Positions 18,631-28,289 of a DNA stretch of 64,000 bases are shown piece after piece. Positions within the stretch are counted from its first letter, which is position 1. The number at the start of each line of letters is the position of its first letter. Source of the stretch: Bacillus mesophilus. Its GTDB lineage: Bacteria; Bacillota; Bacilli; Bacillales; SA4. The notes below the pieces were generated by a model, which saw nothing but the letters and a program-made list of their open reading frames with translations, was not told where the DNA came from and did no database searches. Location: contig NZ_JAAIWM010000003.1 in assembly GCF_011008845.1 (NCBI RefSeq), positions 1-64,000 on the forward strand, in the 5' to 3' direction. The position numbers were made by a program, and so were the translations under genes.

Positions 18631-19217
18631 ATCGTAACATTTGTCAATATATGTTGACCTGCATCATTTTTATAATATTCAATCGTGATTGGTTCACCTT
18701 TTTCGATAGACGCCCAATCGATGCCCTTTATTTCTCCAACTTGTAAAGCTATTGTCTCAAATTCAGTGTTCACTTCTATTGAATTTATATCTATTTGGCC
18801 CACATATGCAGCCTTCTCTGTTATAACCTCAACCTTTTCACTTTCCTTGTTTTCTGCAGTTGGTACCACGATACTTGCTAATTCATATTGACCTTCTTCA
18901 TTCATAAAATATTCAATCGTTACTAGTGCATTCTTTTCAAGGCTGCTCCAATCAACGTTGACCACTTCTCCAACCTGAAGTGTTAATGTTTCTGTTTCTG
19001 TATGAACCTCTATTGAATTCGAGTCTACCTGACCAACAAAAGAAGCTTCCTCCTTGATGACGATTGATTTTGATTCTTCTTTTGAGCTATTTTCTCCTGA
19101 ACCACTTACCCCTTCTGTAACAACTCCTGTTTCAGTAGACTCTTCCGCTGTAGTTGTTCCACAAGCTGTAAGTGCTAGAGTTAATCCAACGATTGGAATA
19201 AATTTAAGTATTTTCAT
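18621..19217 (-). CDS. Lipoprotein with two copies of a small beta-rich domain
   Basis: A 198-residue protein with a lipoprotein signal peptide; lipobox LTAC puts the lipidated residue at Cys19. After a Ser/Glu-rich linker come two homologous ~65-residue repeats (about 50-120 and 130-198), each with the pattern [FY]VGQ[VI]D.NSIEV, LQVGE and a closing [IV]TIEY.....GQ. The secreted protein at 20308-20877 has two repeats of the same kind, so the genes look like diverged paralogues. ATG 19217 is the start (GAGGTG just upstream); a GTG three codons earlier overlaps the ribosome site. Function unknown; an envelope role is inferred. Confidence 0.75.
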   Translation of the reverse strand: MKILKFIPIVGLTLALTACGTTTAEESTETGVVTEGVSGSGENSSKEESKSIVIKEEASFVGQVDSNSIEVHTETETLTLQVGEVVNVDWSSLEKNALVTIEYFMNEEGQYELASIVVPTAENKESEKVEVITEKAAYVGQIDINSIEVNTEFETIALQVGEIKGIDWASIEKGEPITIEYYKNDAGQHILTNVTINR

Positions 19218-19298
19218 ATTGTTCACCTCATATTTTTTTTGATTTCAAACTATGAGACGGAAGTACTTCCAAAAGGTTACAATTCTATTTAAAAAAGT

Positions 19299-20180
19299 TT
19301 ACGCCTGTGAAGTAAGTGGATGCTTAAACACTTTAGGTAACAGTAGTTTTGAGTTTATTTTCACAAATAACTGTTCACTTCCACGGTATAATTCCTTTTT
19401 GATTTCAAGCCTATTATAATCTGGGGTGTAATGAAACAAAATTGTTTCTGTTTCCAGATTGGCAATTGATGCTAACAGTTTCTTGAGAATAACTTCCTTT
19501 TTACTAACAAGATCATAGATATGTAGATCGTTTTTTTCCTGTTTACATACGATGATTACATCCTCCTCAGGAAGATAGTAAACATGCTGCGGGAAAACGT
19601 ATAAACAATAAAACATAAGCAATTCTTCGGAATCTATAGTAGAAAATGCTTGAGAGACCGGGATTCGGTTCTTTGCAAATTCGTAGATAAATTCTAAATC
19701 GTTCTCATTATTAACATTTAAATGCTGAACCGTCCCAACATCGATATGTTCAAGCTGATATTCCATTTTATATAGATATTCAGCAACTGCTTGAAAACCA
19801 AACTTTGGATAGAAATTCAGCACTGTTTGATTAGCAAACAAATACATAATATCATATTGATTACGGTATGTTTCCAACACATTATTCATTAGCAACCTAG
19901 ATAACCCCTGGTTTCGGTACAGAGGGTCGGTCATAACTGTTCCGATTTGTAATGCTCTCCACTTAGTTCCCTCAACGATGAGACTAAGTTTATTAACTGA
20001 CACATTGGCCACAACCTGATCGTCGACCACACAGCAAAAAGGGTCATATTTTTCAGTCCAAAACTCCTTTTGATACCACTCCTCAAAGCTAATCCCAAAA
20101 GTTGAAGAAGCTAATAGATTAAAGCTAGCTCTTAGTTGATCATTATCTCTTATTTTCCTGATAATATTGATATCCTTCAA
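19299..20180 (-). CDS. GNAT-family N-acetyltransferase
   Basis: A 293-residue protein with an N-terminal GNAT fold (about 5-145). Motif A, the acetyl-CoA pyrophosphate loop, is QIGTVMTDPLYRNQGLSRLL (about 77-96), and FYPKFGFQAV (about 121-130) is motif B. The C-terminal ~145 residues may be a second, degenerate GNAT or SCP-like domain; I cannot assign it. Start is TTG 20180 behind GAGGGTGA. Substrate unknown. Confidence 0.8.
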   Translation of the reverse strand: MKDINIIRKIRDNDQLRASFNLLASSTFGISFEEWYQKEFWTEKYDPFCCVVDDQVVANVSVNKLSLIVEGTKWRALQIGTVMTDPLYRNQGLSRLLMNNVLETYRNQYDIMYLFANQTVLNFYPKFGFQAVAEYLYKMEYQLEHIDVGTVQHLNVNNENDLEFIYEFAKNRIPVSQAFSTIDSEELLMFYCLYVFPQHVYYLPEEDVIIVCKQEKNDLHIYDLVSKKEVILKKLLASIANLETETILFHYTPDYNRLEIKKELYRGSEQLFVKINSKLLLPKVFKHPLTSQA

Positions 20181-20307
20181 AGCAAGTCACCCTCTCTCCT
20201 TTTATAACTATAACTTTTTTTATATAAACCGTCATTTAAACTGGTAACTTTTCCCTAAAGCCTTCGTCTAATTAGTGGAATTCAGCATTATAAAAGGAGT
20301 GATTACA

Positions 20308-20877
20308 ATGAAATTTGAAAAAACAGCAATCAAGTTAGGAACAATAACCTTACTAGTAACCGGCATTTTATTTGGAAGTACAGTAGGTGGTCTTCAGGAA
20401 GAAGTGTATGCTAAGTCAGCGGTAGTTAAAAAAAGTACTAGTGTAAAGGCTAAAGGAACTTTCATAGGCTTAGCTGATAATCAGTCCTTTGAGGTGAAGT
20501 TTGATCAAGACACAAAAATCATCCGGTTATTAGAAAAAAATAAGCACCTGATAAAGGGATTAAAAAAGGGCGATCTTATCACCATCAGTTACTGGGTTAA
20601 TGTGAAAGGACAAAACATCCTTGGAAGCACTGTAAAAAAAGAAACCATTAAAAAAGGTACTAAAAGTACAAGTGTAAGAGCTTCTGGAACATACATGGGA
20701 ATGGCTGATCAACAATCCTTTGAAGTTAAAATCGGTAAGAATTATAAAATGATAAGAATAACTGGTGATAATAAACACAAAATCAAAGGATTGAAAAAGG
20801 GAGATTCCATTACATTCACTTATTGGGTAAATGTAAAAGGCCAAAATATCTTAGGTACAACCTTAAAGAAGAAGTGA
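20308..20877 (+). CDS. Secreted protein with two copies of the same small domain
   Basis: A 189-residue protein: an N-terminal signal peptide with a likely cleavage after VYA (about residue 34), then two near-identical repeats (about 45-112 and 122-189). Each contains G[TY][FM][IM]G.AD.QSFEVK and ends with YWVNVKGQNILG. The shared [FYM].G..D..S.EV core links it to the lipoprotein at 18621-19217. It is very lysine-rich, which suggests binding to an anionic polymer such as teichoic acid (inference). ATG 20308 is the start, preceded by AAGGAGTG; the frame stays open to a GTG at 20275. Confidence 0.7.
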   Translation: MKFEKTAIKLGTITLLVTGILFGSTVGGLQEEVYAKSAVVKKSTSVKAKGTFIGLADNQSFEVKFDQDTKIIRLLEKNKHLIKGLKKGDLITISYWVNVKGQNILGSTVKKETIKKGTKSTSVRASGTYMGMADQQSFEVKIGKNYKMIRITGDNKHKIKGLKKGDSITFTYWVNVKGQNILGTTLKKK

Positions 20878-20882
20878 CATAA

Positions 20883-20909
20883 AAAAGAGAGGGCTCCCCC
20901 CTCTCTCTT
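20883..20909 (-). terminator. Hairpin between the secreted-protein and dehydrogenase genes
   Basis: AAGAGAGGG pairs with CCTCTCTCTT. The T-run is on the minus strand side, so it fits termination of the leftward dehydrogenase transcript best. Confidence 0.55.
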
Positions 20910-21095
20910 AAATACTATTAAGTTCTATATTTTGCTGTGTTTCTTTTTTAAAGCAACTAATGTAATCATTTCAAAGGCAACTCAACATTCTCTGTTGTTT
21001 TAATGTTGTCTAATCACATATACTTTCTGACATAAGTAAAAGGTGGAGACGAGAAAAATCCCTTGGGTGATTAATTGTCTTAATCCTCAAGTTGG

Positions 21096-22535
21096 TTAAT
21101 TCCTATTAAAGATGACTAGTTTCAGTTCAGTCATTTCTTCAATGGCGTATTTTATTCCCTCTCGTCCTGTTCCACTTTCCTTTACACCACCGTATGGCAT
21201 ATGATCCACTCTAAAGGTTGGAATATCATTAATTAGCACTCCGCCAACTTGGAGCTGATCGGCTGCATCCAACGCTGTATGGATATTTTCTGTATACACT
21301 CCAGCCTGTAGCCCAAATTGAGAGTCATTTACATAACTAATTGCCTCTTGAACTGATGAAATTTTATTAATCAATACGACTGGAGCAAATGCTTCCTGAC
21401 AAGATACTTTTGATTCAGCAGGAACATTTAGTAAAACTGTAGGTTGAAGAATATTGCCTGTGGTTTCTCCCCCTATAGCAATCTCAGCACCTTGTTGAAC
21501 AGCCTCCTGAATCCAGTTAAGTACTCTCTCTTTATCTCCTGGTGAGATTAACGCCGATACATCTGTCGCTTCGTCTAATGGATCACCAAGGTTAAGTTTT
21601 CTCGTTGCCTCAACAAACTTTTCTATAAATTCTTCATATAGATTCTCGTGTACGTAGATTCGTTGAAGAGAAATACACACCTGACCTTGGTAAGCAAACG
21701 CACCTGTTACAGAGCGAGAAATGACCTTATCCAATGGAACACCTTGATCGACGATAACTGCTGAATTGGAACCAAGTTCTAACGTCACTTTTTTAAGTCC
21801 CGCTTTATTCCTTAGTCCTATTCCTACAGCTGGACTTCCCGTAAAGGTGACCATCTTCACTAAATCATGCGTTACCAATGCATCGCCTACTACACTCCCT
21901 TTACCAGTCACAACATTCAAAGCACCCTTGGGTAATCCCGCGTCCTCAGCTATTTTTGCTAAGAAAAAGGAAGAGAGTGGAGTTTGTGAAGCTGGTTTTA
22001 GTACAACTGGATTTCCTGCTGCAATTGCTGGCCCAACTTTATGAGCCACTAGATTCATAGGGAAATTGAACGGCGTAATTGCAGCCACAACACCTAAAGG
22101 TTCTCGAACAGTATAAGCAATACGATTTTCACCACCAGGTGCTGCATCTAGTGGGATCGTCTCTCCATGAATTCGCTTTGCTTCCTCAGCAGCAAATTTA
22201 TAGGTTTGGATGGTTCTAGATACCTCTCCCTTTGCAGTTGCAATTGGCTTCCCGGCTTCAAGCGCAATAATTTCAGCCGCCTCTTGGAAACGCTCTTCAA
22301 AAAGCTTTACCATTTTCTCTAAGATCGACGCTCTTGCGTGAGCTGGCATTTTTCTTAATGTTTCCCTTGTGCTCTCTGCTGCCTGTACAGCCCTATTGAC
22401 ATCATCAATAGTTGCTAATGGAATTTGAGCAAGTATTTTCCCACTATAAGGTGATACGAGTGAACTGTAATCCTTAGCTTCAATCCATTCTCCATTTACA
22501 AATAGTTTTTCCTTTTGAATAGGCTGAGTTGTCAT
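21096..22535 (-). CDS. Aldehyde dehydrogenase family protein
   Basis: A 479-residue NAD(P)+-dependent aldehyde dehydrogenase. Seen are the TPFNFPMNLVAHK coenzyme motif (about 153-165), the general-base glutamate in LELGSNS, the catalytic cysteine in QGQVCISLQR (about 285), and EAFAPVV. LELGSNSAVIV is a variant of the usual LELGGN and occurs in subfamilies with lactaldehyde or phosphonoacetaldehyde dehydrogenases. A role in phosphonoacetaldehyde oxidation would fit the aep genes 9 kb away but is not supported by linkage. Start ATG follows GGAGAGG. Confidence 0.85.
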   Translation of the reverse strand: MTTQPIQKEKLFVNGEWIEAKDYSSLVSPYSGKILAQIPLATIDDVNRAVQAAESTRETLRKMPAHARASILEKMVKLFEERFQEAAEIIALEAGKPIATAKGEVSRTIQTYKFAAEEAKRIHGETIPLDAAPGGENRIAYTVREPLGVVAAITPFNFPMNLVAHKVGPAIAAGNPVVLKPASQTPLSSFFLAKIAEDAGLPKGALNVVTGKGSVVGDALVTHDLVKMVTFTGSPAVGIGLRNKAGLKKVTLELGSNSAVIVDQGVPLDKVISRSVTGAFAYQGQVCISLQRIYVHENLYEEFIEKFVEATRKLNLGDPLDEATDVSALISPGDKERVLNWIQEAVQQGAEIAIGGETTGNILQPTVLLNVPAESKVSCQEAFAPVVLINKISSVQEAISYVNDSQFGLQAGVYTENIHTALDAADQLQVGGVLINDIPTFRVDHMPYGGVKESGTGREGIKYAIEEMTELKLVIFNRN

Positions 22536-22984
22536 TGGTTACTTCATCCTCTCCTAATTAATCGATAAAGACCTCTTCAGTTACTGAAAAAAGCCCCTTC
22601 TAGTTGTGAATCAGTGATGACAAGTGGACTTAACACACGAGTAACATTTCTAAAGATAAGATAGAATATTTCAGTGAGGTTCTATCTCATTTAATTTCTT
22701 AGCTAATAAACGTATTTAATACTATACCTAGCTACACAGATATTTTTTAAATATTTTAAATGTTTTTCACAATTTAATAAGTTAAGTATATCAAATTTTC
22801 ATATCTAAAGCTGGGTATTTGATTTTTTGCAACCCGAAACAGCTCACCATTCTTGGACTACGGCATTCGGTCCAGAAAAACTTGACTAGCGCCAAGTCCT
22901 CGGACGAAGACGAGTCCTTAGTTTGTCTCATGTGTTAAAGAGAATAAATAGTTCTTGTTCAAAACCTATTTTAAAATTCCCTAT
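22536..22984. other. Intergenic region with a G+C-richer structured patch
   Basis: No gene is visible. Bases 22830-22930 are richer in G+C and contain small inverted repeats (TGGAC/GTCCA near 22855 and CTCG/CGAG near 22895-22910). The patch may be the remnant of a dispersed repeat. Confidence 0.4.
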
Positions 22985-23014
22985 AAACAAAAAAATACCC
23001 AGCAAATGCTAGGT
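22985..23014 (-). terminator. Terminator of sspH
   Basis: On the minus strand GGTACCTAGC pairs imperfectly with GCTGGGTA, followed by seven T. Confidence 0.7.
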
Positions 23015-23028
23015 ACCTTCTCTTCCTT

Positions 23029-23208
23029 TTATTCTTCGATTAGTTCTCCAACCGGTATATCCATTTCCTCTTCTGGTGCTGAACGTGTATAGACTCTTGC
23101 TGTATTTGCATGTTCGTCAACACTTTGAATCCATACTGGCACACCATGGTATTTAACCGTAATCTCAGCTGGTGAAGATACAATTTGTTTAACTCTGTTC
23201 ATTTCCAT
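23029..23208 (-). CDS. sspH: H-type small acid-soluble spore protein
   Basis: A 59-residue protein matching the SspH family: an N-terminal MNRVKQIVSSPAEI helix, then V.Y.G.PVWIQ, VDE...TARVY and a closing IPVGELIEE, as in B. subtilis SspH. Such proteins are made in the forespore and carried in the spore core. ATG 23208 is the likely start (GAGGAG eight bases upstream); a GTG three codons earlier overlaps that site. Forespore sigma-G control is expected from the family, but I could not place its promoter. Confidence 0.9.
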   Translation of the reverse strand: MEMNRVKQIVSSPAEITVKYHGVPVWIQSVDEHANTARVYTRSAPEEEMDIPVGELIEE

Positions 23209-23405
23209 TGAGCTCACTCCTCATATTTTTAATAGTAGGAACTATCCAAGAGGCAATATGTAAGGAAGGATAGTAACCACCCAATTTACCAAACCAGGCT
23301 TATTATGTTTCCTATTCATATATTTCATACCACAGAATAGACAAAAATTAATCGTAGTTATGAGTGTAGCAACATATGGAAATAATAGATTTTGAGGTGA
23401 ATCAT

Positions 23406-23684
23406 ATGAAAGTAAACGAACAAGAGAAAACTTCGCTAAGTGATTCGATAGATAAGCTTAATGAAGGCCTAGATACAATTATCCAATTATATAACGAGGC
23501 AGAAGAAGATAAATCACTGATTGACTTTGATGATGATACGATACATATTATTCAGAGTGCCAAGAAGGCTTACGGGGAAAAGGAAATAGACGAGCGAATT
23601 AATAAGATTATCAAAGAAATACTTTCCTTACTGCCTTTAGATCAACCCAAGCCAAGCAAGTCAAAGACTAAAGTAGAGGAATGA
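23406..23684 (+). CDS. mstX: Mistic-like membrane-associating protein
   Basis: A 92-residue acidic, helical protein that matches B. subtilis Mistic over most of its length: MKVNEQEKTSLSDSIDKLNE, GLDTIIQLYNEAEEDKSLI, and KEIDERINKIIKEIL. It lacks the extra N-terminal segment of the B. subtilis protein, like the short Mistic forms of other bacilli. Mistic is a highly polar protein that attaches to membranes. Its gene overlaps yugO by 4 bases when the first yugO ATG is counted, the same pairing as mstX-yugO in B. subtilis. ATG 23406 has GAGGTGA in front. Confidence 0.88.
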   Translation: MKVNEQEKTSLSDSIDKLNEGLDTIIQLYNEAEEDKSLIDFDDDTIHIIQSAKKAYGEKEIDERINKIIKEILSLLPLDQPKPSKSKTKVEE

Positions 23685-23686
23685 GT

Positions 23687-24688
23687 ATGATGAGATTTCA
23701 CTCTATCTTAATATCCTACTTACGACTACCTATTGTTGTAAGGCTGGTTATTATTGCACTCCTATCCATTTTCCTTTTTGGATTTCTTATTCACTTAATT
23801 GAACCAACTAATTTCACGACGCTATTTGATGGTATTTGGTGGGCCATTGTTACAATCTCTACGGTAGGTTACGGAGACTTTTCACCTAATTCTCAATTAG
23901 GTAAAGTAGTGGGCATTATGCTTATTTTAGTAGGAACAGGGTTTATGACCTTATACTTTGCCTCATTATCAGCCGCTACTGTAACTAAACAGAACTCTTT
24001 TTTAGAAGGTGCCTCTTCATATAAAGGAAAGAAGCATGTCATTCTTGTTGGCTGGAATGAGCGAGCACGCGAAACACTTACTCAGCTTTATGGAATAAAT
24101 GAGAAACTCTCAATAGTATTAGTAGATGAAACATTACCCAAAAATCCGGTATCCCTTACAAATGTGACATTTATTAAGGGAAATCCAACCCATGATGCAA
24201 CTCTCCAACGTGCGAATATTGAAGAAGCAGAAATGATTATTATTTCTGCAGATCAAAGTAAAAATGAAGTACAGTCAGACATGGCCACCATTTTAACTTT
24301 AGTAACAGCCAAAGGAGTTAATCCATCGATTTATAGCATTGTTGAAATCTTAACTAGTAAGCAAATAATCAATGCAAAAAGGGCTGGCGCAGAAGAAGTA
24401 ATTCAAACGAATAAACTAGCTAGTTATGTGATGACAAACAGTATCATTTCCCATGGTATTTCAGAGACTCTTCTCTTTATGTTAGATCATCTAGCTGGAA
24501 ATAAAATAGAATACATAGAGGCTACAGAAGAGGATGCAGGTCAAACCTATCAAGTAATGATTAATAAGTTATTAGTCAGCAACAACACTTTGTTAATAGG
24601 TATAAAAAGAGGGGAGGATTCTTATATCAATCCATCTCCCACTTTTTTGATTAGGAACTCTGATGAGTTATTAGTCATGAGACATTGA
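23687..24688 (+). CDS. yugO: Potassium channel with RCK (TrkA-N/TrkA-C) domain
   Basis: A 333-residue two-helix potassium channel with cytoplasmic gating ring: helix 1 (about 18-38), selectivity filter TVGYGD (59-64), helix 2 (about 74-95), then TrkA-N starting KKHVILVGW and a TrkA-C domain at the end. YugO of B. subtilis is the channel for potassium waves in biofilms; the homologue here should conduct K+ likewise. Among several in-frame ATGs I chose 23687, as GAGG at 23676 suits it. Cotranscribed with mstX. Confidence 0.93.
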   Translation: MMRFHSILISYLRLPIVVRLVIIALLSIFLFGFLIHLIEPTNFTTLFDGIWWAIVTISTVGYGDFSPNSQLGKVVGIMLILVGTGFMTLYFASLSAATVTKQNSFLEGASSYKGKKHVILVGWNERARETLTQLYGINEKLSIVLVDETLPKNPVSLTNVTFIKGNPTHDATLQRANIEEAEMIIISADQSKNEVQSDMATILTLVTAKGVNPSIYSIVEILTSKQIINAKRAGAEEVIQTNKLASYVMTNSIISHGISETLLFMLDHLAGNKIEYIEATEEDAGQTYQVMINKLLVSNNTLLIGIKRGEDSYINPSPTFLIRNSDELLVMRH

Positions 24689-24813
24689 AAAGAAGGCGCA
24701 GGACCCGTTTAGCCCTGACAAGCAAATGTTCCTTGAAGAGAAAAAGGGTGATGTTTTCTTTTTACTCTTCAAAGGTTATTTGACTCGAGGGGCTGGGCGC
24801 TGAAGCTGGATTA
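24688..24813. repeat. Intergenic palindromic repeat, family A, copy 1
   Basis: About 125 bases after yugO form a long imperfect hairpin: AGCCC/GGGGCT, CAAAT/ATTTG and TTGAAGAG/CTCTTCAA in nested order, ending GGGCGCTGAAGCTGGATT. The core is closely similar to the element at 57699-57940, and ends recur at 41814 and 32724. I see no coding capacity. Confidence 0.75.
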
Positions 24814-24856
24814 TACTAAACCTACTTAACAAAAAATCACCCAAACTTATAATTCC

Positions 24857-25264
24857 TTATATTTCAAGCAATACTTCTTCAAGTTCTTTCACAAGTGATT
24901 TTCCTAAATCAACATACTTATCTGGGAAGGTTGCATCAGGATCCTGTGGCTCAGAGAACTGATTAAACGAAGCTGACTTATTCCAGACTGATACATGGTC
25001 ATCAAGTCCGATTTGATACTTGTGTGAAAGTAAGAAAGGTCTTTGAAATTGCACAGTAGCATTTTGTGAATCCAATTGACCATCAATTGCTCTGAAAGGG
25101 ACACGAAGAAATTGATATCCCACTTCATCATCTATTTTGTAATCAAAATAACCATGGTCATAATCCCAGTTTCCACCGATCACATAGCCCAATGGCTTAA
25201 GTTCTTGCTCTAATTTGTAAAAGTTAAAGGATTGACCTTCTAACCGAGAAGGGACTTCAATCAT
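24857..25264 (-). CDS. yugN: YugN-like family protein
   Basis: A 135-residue soluble protein of the YugN-like family (IEVPSRLEGQSFNFYKLEQ at the start, GGNWDYDHGYFDYKID at about 40-55). Function unknown. ATG 25264 is the start because GAGGAG precedes it; the frame runs open upstream. Its place between yugO and pgi matches B. subtilis. Confidence 0.85.
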   Translation of the reverse strand: MIEVPSRLEGQSFNFYKLEQELKPLGYVIGGNWDYDHGYFDYKIDDEVGYQFLRVPFRAIDGQLDSQNATVQFQRPFLLSHKYQIGLDDHVSVWNKSASFNQFSEPQDPDATFPDKYVDLGKSLVKELEEVLLEI

Positions 25265-25339
25265 ACTTACCATCTCCTCATTAAAGACTACCATTAGGAT
25301 AACCAAATCATGAGAAAATATTGATAGAAATCATTCTAA

Positions 25340-25368
25340 AAAGGACTCAGAATCACTGAGTCCTTTCT
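25340..25368 (-). terminator. Terminator of pgi
   Basis: On the minus strand AAGGACTCAG and CTGAGTCCTT flank TGATT and are followed by TTT. Confidence 0.85.
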
Positions 25369-25374
25369 TGCTTC

Positions 25375-26724
25375 TTATTTTAAACGCTTCTCAAGCTCTG
25401 CACGCTTCTCTTCAAAACCTTCTTTACCTAATAGGGCAAACATATTTAATTTATATGCTTCCACACCAGGCTGGTCAAATGGATTTACTCCAAGTAAATA
25501 TCCACTCATCGCACATGCCTTTTCAAAGAAGTAAACCAAGTATCCAAATGTATACTCATTTAGTTCTGGTATTTCAACAATCAGGTTGGGTACGCCTCCA
25601 TCGGTATGAGCAAGTAATGTACCCTCAAATGCTTTTTTATTAACGAAATCAACAGATTTACCAGCTAAATAATTTAGACCGTCTAAATCTTGATCCTCGG
25701 CTTCAATAGTAAGTTCATGACGTGATTGATTAACATGTAGAATCGTTTCAAATAAATCACGACGTCCTTCTTGAACGTATTGCCCTAGAGAGTGTAGGTC
25801 AGTCGAAAAATTTGCTGACGAAGGGAAAATCCCTTTTTGATCTTTACCTTCACTCTCTCCAAATAATTGCTTCCACCACTCAGAGAAATATTGAAGACCT
25901 GGTTCATAATTGATAAGCATTTCGATCGTTTTACCCTTGTTATACAGGACATTTCGAACGGCTGCATACTGGTATGCTGCGTTATCTGTTAGTTCAGATG
26001 CACTAAAATCCTCACTTGCCTGAGCAGCACCCTTCATCATTTCCTCAATATTCGCTCCACTCACTGCGATAGGCAGTAAACCTACTGCTGTTAACACTGA
26101 GTATCTACCACCCACGTCATCCGGGATAACAAATGTTTCATACCCTTCTTCAGTTGCGAGTGTTTTTAATGCACCACGTGCTTGGTCTGTTGTTGCATAT
26201 ATTCTCTTTCTAGACTCTTCTTTTCCATACTTCTCTTCAAGCATTTTACGGAATATACGAAAAGCAATTGCTGGTTCTGTTGTGGTACCAGATTTTGAAA
26301 TAACGTTTACTGAGAAGTCTTTTCCTTCCAATACATCCATAACATCTCTAAGATATGTAGAGCTTATATTGTTTCCAACAAACAAGACTTGTGGCGTTTT
26401 ACGTTGCTCTTTTGTTAAAGCATTATAAAAAGAATGGTTCAACATTTCTAATGCTGCACGTGCACCTAAATATGAACCACCAATACCAACGACTAATAAT
26501 ACATCAGAGTCTGACTTAATTTTTTCTGCACTTGCTACAATACGAGAAAATTCTTCTCGATCATATTGAGTTGGCAGGTCAATCCAGCCTAGAAAGTCAT
26601 TACCGGCACCCGTTTTTTCATGTAACGAGTGATGTGCTACTTTAACTGCATCACTTAAATATGTAAGTTCATGCTCCCCAAAAAAGGACAATGCCTTTGA
26701 ATAATCAAATTTAACATGTGTCAT
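25375..26724 (-). CDS. pgi: Glucose-6-phosphate isomerase
   Basis: A 449-residue phosphoglucose isomerase of the short bacterial type, interconverting glucose 6-phosphate and fructose 6-phosphate at the head of glycolysis. Family features include [14 protein letters not shown] (about 80-93), [14 protein letters not shown] (about 143-156, phosphate binding), the [14 protein letters not shown] block (about 205-218), and [16 protein letters not shown] (about 288-303) with the catalytic glutamate. Start ATG has AAAGGAGG. A perfect match to the CcpA-site consensus lies about 85 bases upstream. Confidence 0.96.
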   Translation of the reverse strand: MTHVKFDYSKALSFFGEHELTYLSDAVKVAHHSLHEKTGAGNDFLGWIDLPTQYDREEFSRIVASAEKIKSDSDVLLVVGIGGSYLGARAALEMLNHSFYNALTKEQRKTPQVLFVGNNISSTYLRDVMDVLEGKDFSVNVISKSGTTTEPAIAFRIFRKMLEEKYGKEESRKRIYATTDQARGALKTLATEEGYETFVIPDDVGGRYSVLTAVGLLPIAVSGANIEEMMKGAAQASEDFSASELTDNAAYQYAAVRNVLYNKGKTIEMLINYEPGLQYFSEWWKQLFGESEGKDQKGIFPSSANFSTDLHSLGQYVQEGRRDLFETILHVNQSRHELTIEAEDQDLDGLNYLAGKSVDFVNKKAFEGTLLAHTDGGVPNLIVEIPELNEYTFGYLVYFFEKACAMSGYLLGVNPFDQPGVEAYKLNMFALLGKEGFEEKRAELEKRLK

Positions 26725-26805
26725 ATGTTAGCCTCCTTTATATACAACAGTATTTCCTCTTTCACTTTATCGAAACCTAACGCTCAAAGCAAGAGCATGG
26801 ATAAT

Positions 26806-26821
26806 ATGGAAGCGAATACAT
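26806..26821. promoter_or_regulatory. Candidate CcpA (cre) site upstream of pgi
   Basis: The 16 bases aTGGAAGCGAATACAt match the Bacillus cre consensus WTGNAARCGNWWWCAW at every position, 82-97 bases before the pgi start. Binding is not shown. Confidence 0.5.
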
Positions 26822-26927
26822 TAATATTTTTATTAAAATTTGCTATTATATTTTTTACAAAAGGATGCCTTCATTACTAAAATCTTATCGATATCAATGA
26901 TTTGTCTGTAATACAGCAACTAAAAAT

Positions 26928-26962
26928 AAAAAATCTAACACAGTAAGACTGTGTTAGATCCC
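26928..26962 (-). terminator. Terminator of the alcohol dehydrogenase gene
   Basis: ATCTAACACAGT and its complement flank a 3-base loop; TTTTTTATTTTT follows on the minus strand. Confidence 0.85.
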
Positions 26963-26968
26963 TTGTAA

Positions 26969-28132
26969 TTATAATGATGCACGTAAAATTGCTAGTACAT
27001 CCTCTTTTTCTAGAGTTTGGAACCCACCAAACGGTCCTCTTGCCATAGCTTTGTCAGCTACTAAATCCAGTTGATCGTCACCAATCTCATAATCGGCTAA
27101 CCTAGATGGAGCACCAATACTGTTCCAGAATTCTCTCACTTTATCGATACCCTCTAAGGCAACCTCACGATCAGATTTACCTTCTGGATTTACTCCGAAC
27201 ACACGCACTGCTAGTTGAACAAAACGACTAACGTCTGTATCAAGCGTATGCTTCATCCAGTTAGGGAAGAGAATGGCTAATCCTCCAGCATGGGGAATGT
27301 CATAAACAGCTGAAACAGCATGCTCAATACCATGTGAAGCCCAGTCTCCACGGTAACCCATCGATACCATTCCATTTAAAGCCATTGTTCCATTATATAG
27401 AATCGTTTCACGTAATTCATAATTTTCAAGGTCATTTACTAATTTCGGTGCTGCTTCCATAACCGTAGTTAAAATCGCTTCACACATACGATCTTGTAAC
27501 GGAGTATTAGTTGCCTTGTGGAAATAATGTTCAAACACGTGAGACATCATATCAACAATACCGTAAATCGTTTGATCCTTTGGAACTGAGAAGGTATGGA
27601 CAGGATCTAAAATAGAAAACCTCGGGAAAGTTTCTCCACTACCCCAACCGTATTTCTCATTTGTTTCCCAGTTTGTAATAACAGAGCCAGCATTCATCTC
27701 TGATCCTGTGGCAGCTAATGTTAAGACCGTTCCAAATGGAAGAGCCTCATTTGCTACTGCTTTACGAGTAACTAAATCCCAAGCATCTCCATCATATTTA
27801 GCACCAGCAGCAATTAGTTTCGTGCAGTCAATTACACTGCCTCCTCCTACTGCTAGTAAAACTTCAATTCCTTCATTCTTACAAATCTCAATTCCTTTTT
27901 TAGCAGTTGAAAGGCGAGGATTTGGCTCAACTCCTGATAGTTCATGAACCTCTGCTCCTACTTCTTCTAAAAGAGATAAGACCTGATCATAAATACCATT
28001 ACGTTTAATACTACCTCCACCATAGACAAGTAGAACTTTCTTTCCATATGTAGGGATTTCATCTTTTAAACGAGATAATGTATCCTTTCCAAAAATCAAC
28101 TTGGTTGGATTATGAAAAATAAACTGTTCCAT
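26969..28132 (-). CDS. Iron-containing (group III) alcohol dehydrogenase, butanol-dehydrogenase-like
   Basis: A 387-residue member of the iron-activated alcohol dehydrogenases, closest in type to NADH-dependent butanol dehydrogenases such as YugJ/YugK, which lie beside pgi in B. subtilis. Seen are [15 protein letters not shown] (about 97-111, coenzyme), the metal-binding stretch SHVFEHYFH (about 193-201), and [20 protein letters not shown] (about 267-286) with further metal histidines. B. subtilis has two tandem copies at this site; here only one is present. Substrate unproven. Confidence 0.88.
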   Translation of the reverse strand: MEQFIFHNPTKLIFGKDTLSRLKDEIPTYGKKVLLVYGGGSIKRNGIYDQVLSLLEEVGAEVHELSGVEPNPRLSTAKKGIEICKNEGIEVLLAVGGGSVIDCTKLIAAGAKYDGDAWDLVTRKAVANEALPFGTVLTLAATGSEMNAGSVITNWETNEKYGWGSGETFPRFSILDPVHTFSVPKDQTIYGIVDMMSHVFEHYFHKATNTPLQDRMCEAILTTVMEAAPKLVNDLENYELRETILYNGTMALNGMVSMGYRGDWASHGIEHAVSAVYDIPHAGGLAILFPNWMKHTLDTDVSRFVQLAVRVFGVNPEGKSDREVALEGIDKVREFWNSIGAPSRLADYEIGDDQLDLVADKAMARGPFGGFQTLEKEDVLAILRASL

Positions 28133-28289
28133 TTGTGAAGCCCTCCCTAAAATAAGTATTACTTTTATTATGTATGAGACCTTGTACTGTTGTAAAGAAA
28201 TGTGACTCTACTTAAGTATGTATAAAAAAATTGAATTATACTCATTATAAAAATGATGTTATCAATACAATTTTCAAGGAGGTAGGATT

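Noticed and set aside
21096..22535. Phosphonoacetaldehyde dehydrogenase (PhnY) as the name of the aldehyde dehydrogenase
   Set aside because: Motifs do not separate it from other aldehyde dehydrogenases, and it is 8 kb away from the aep genes on the other strand.
26725..26968. Additional gene between pgi and the alcohol dehydrogenase
   Set aside because: No open frame with a ribosome site; only control sequences and a terminator are seen.
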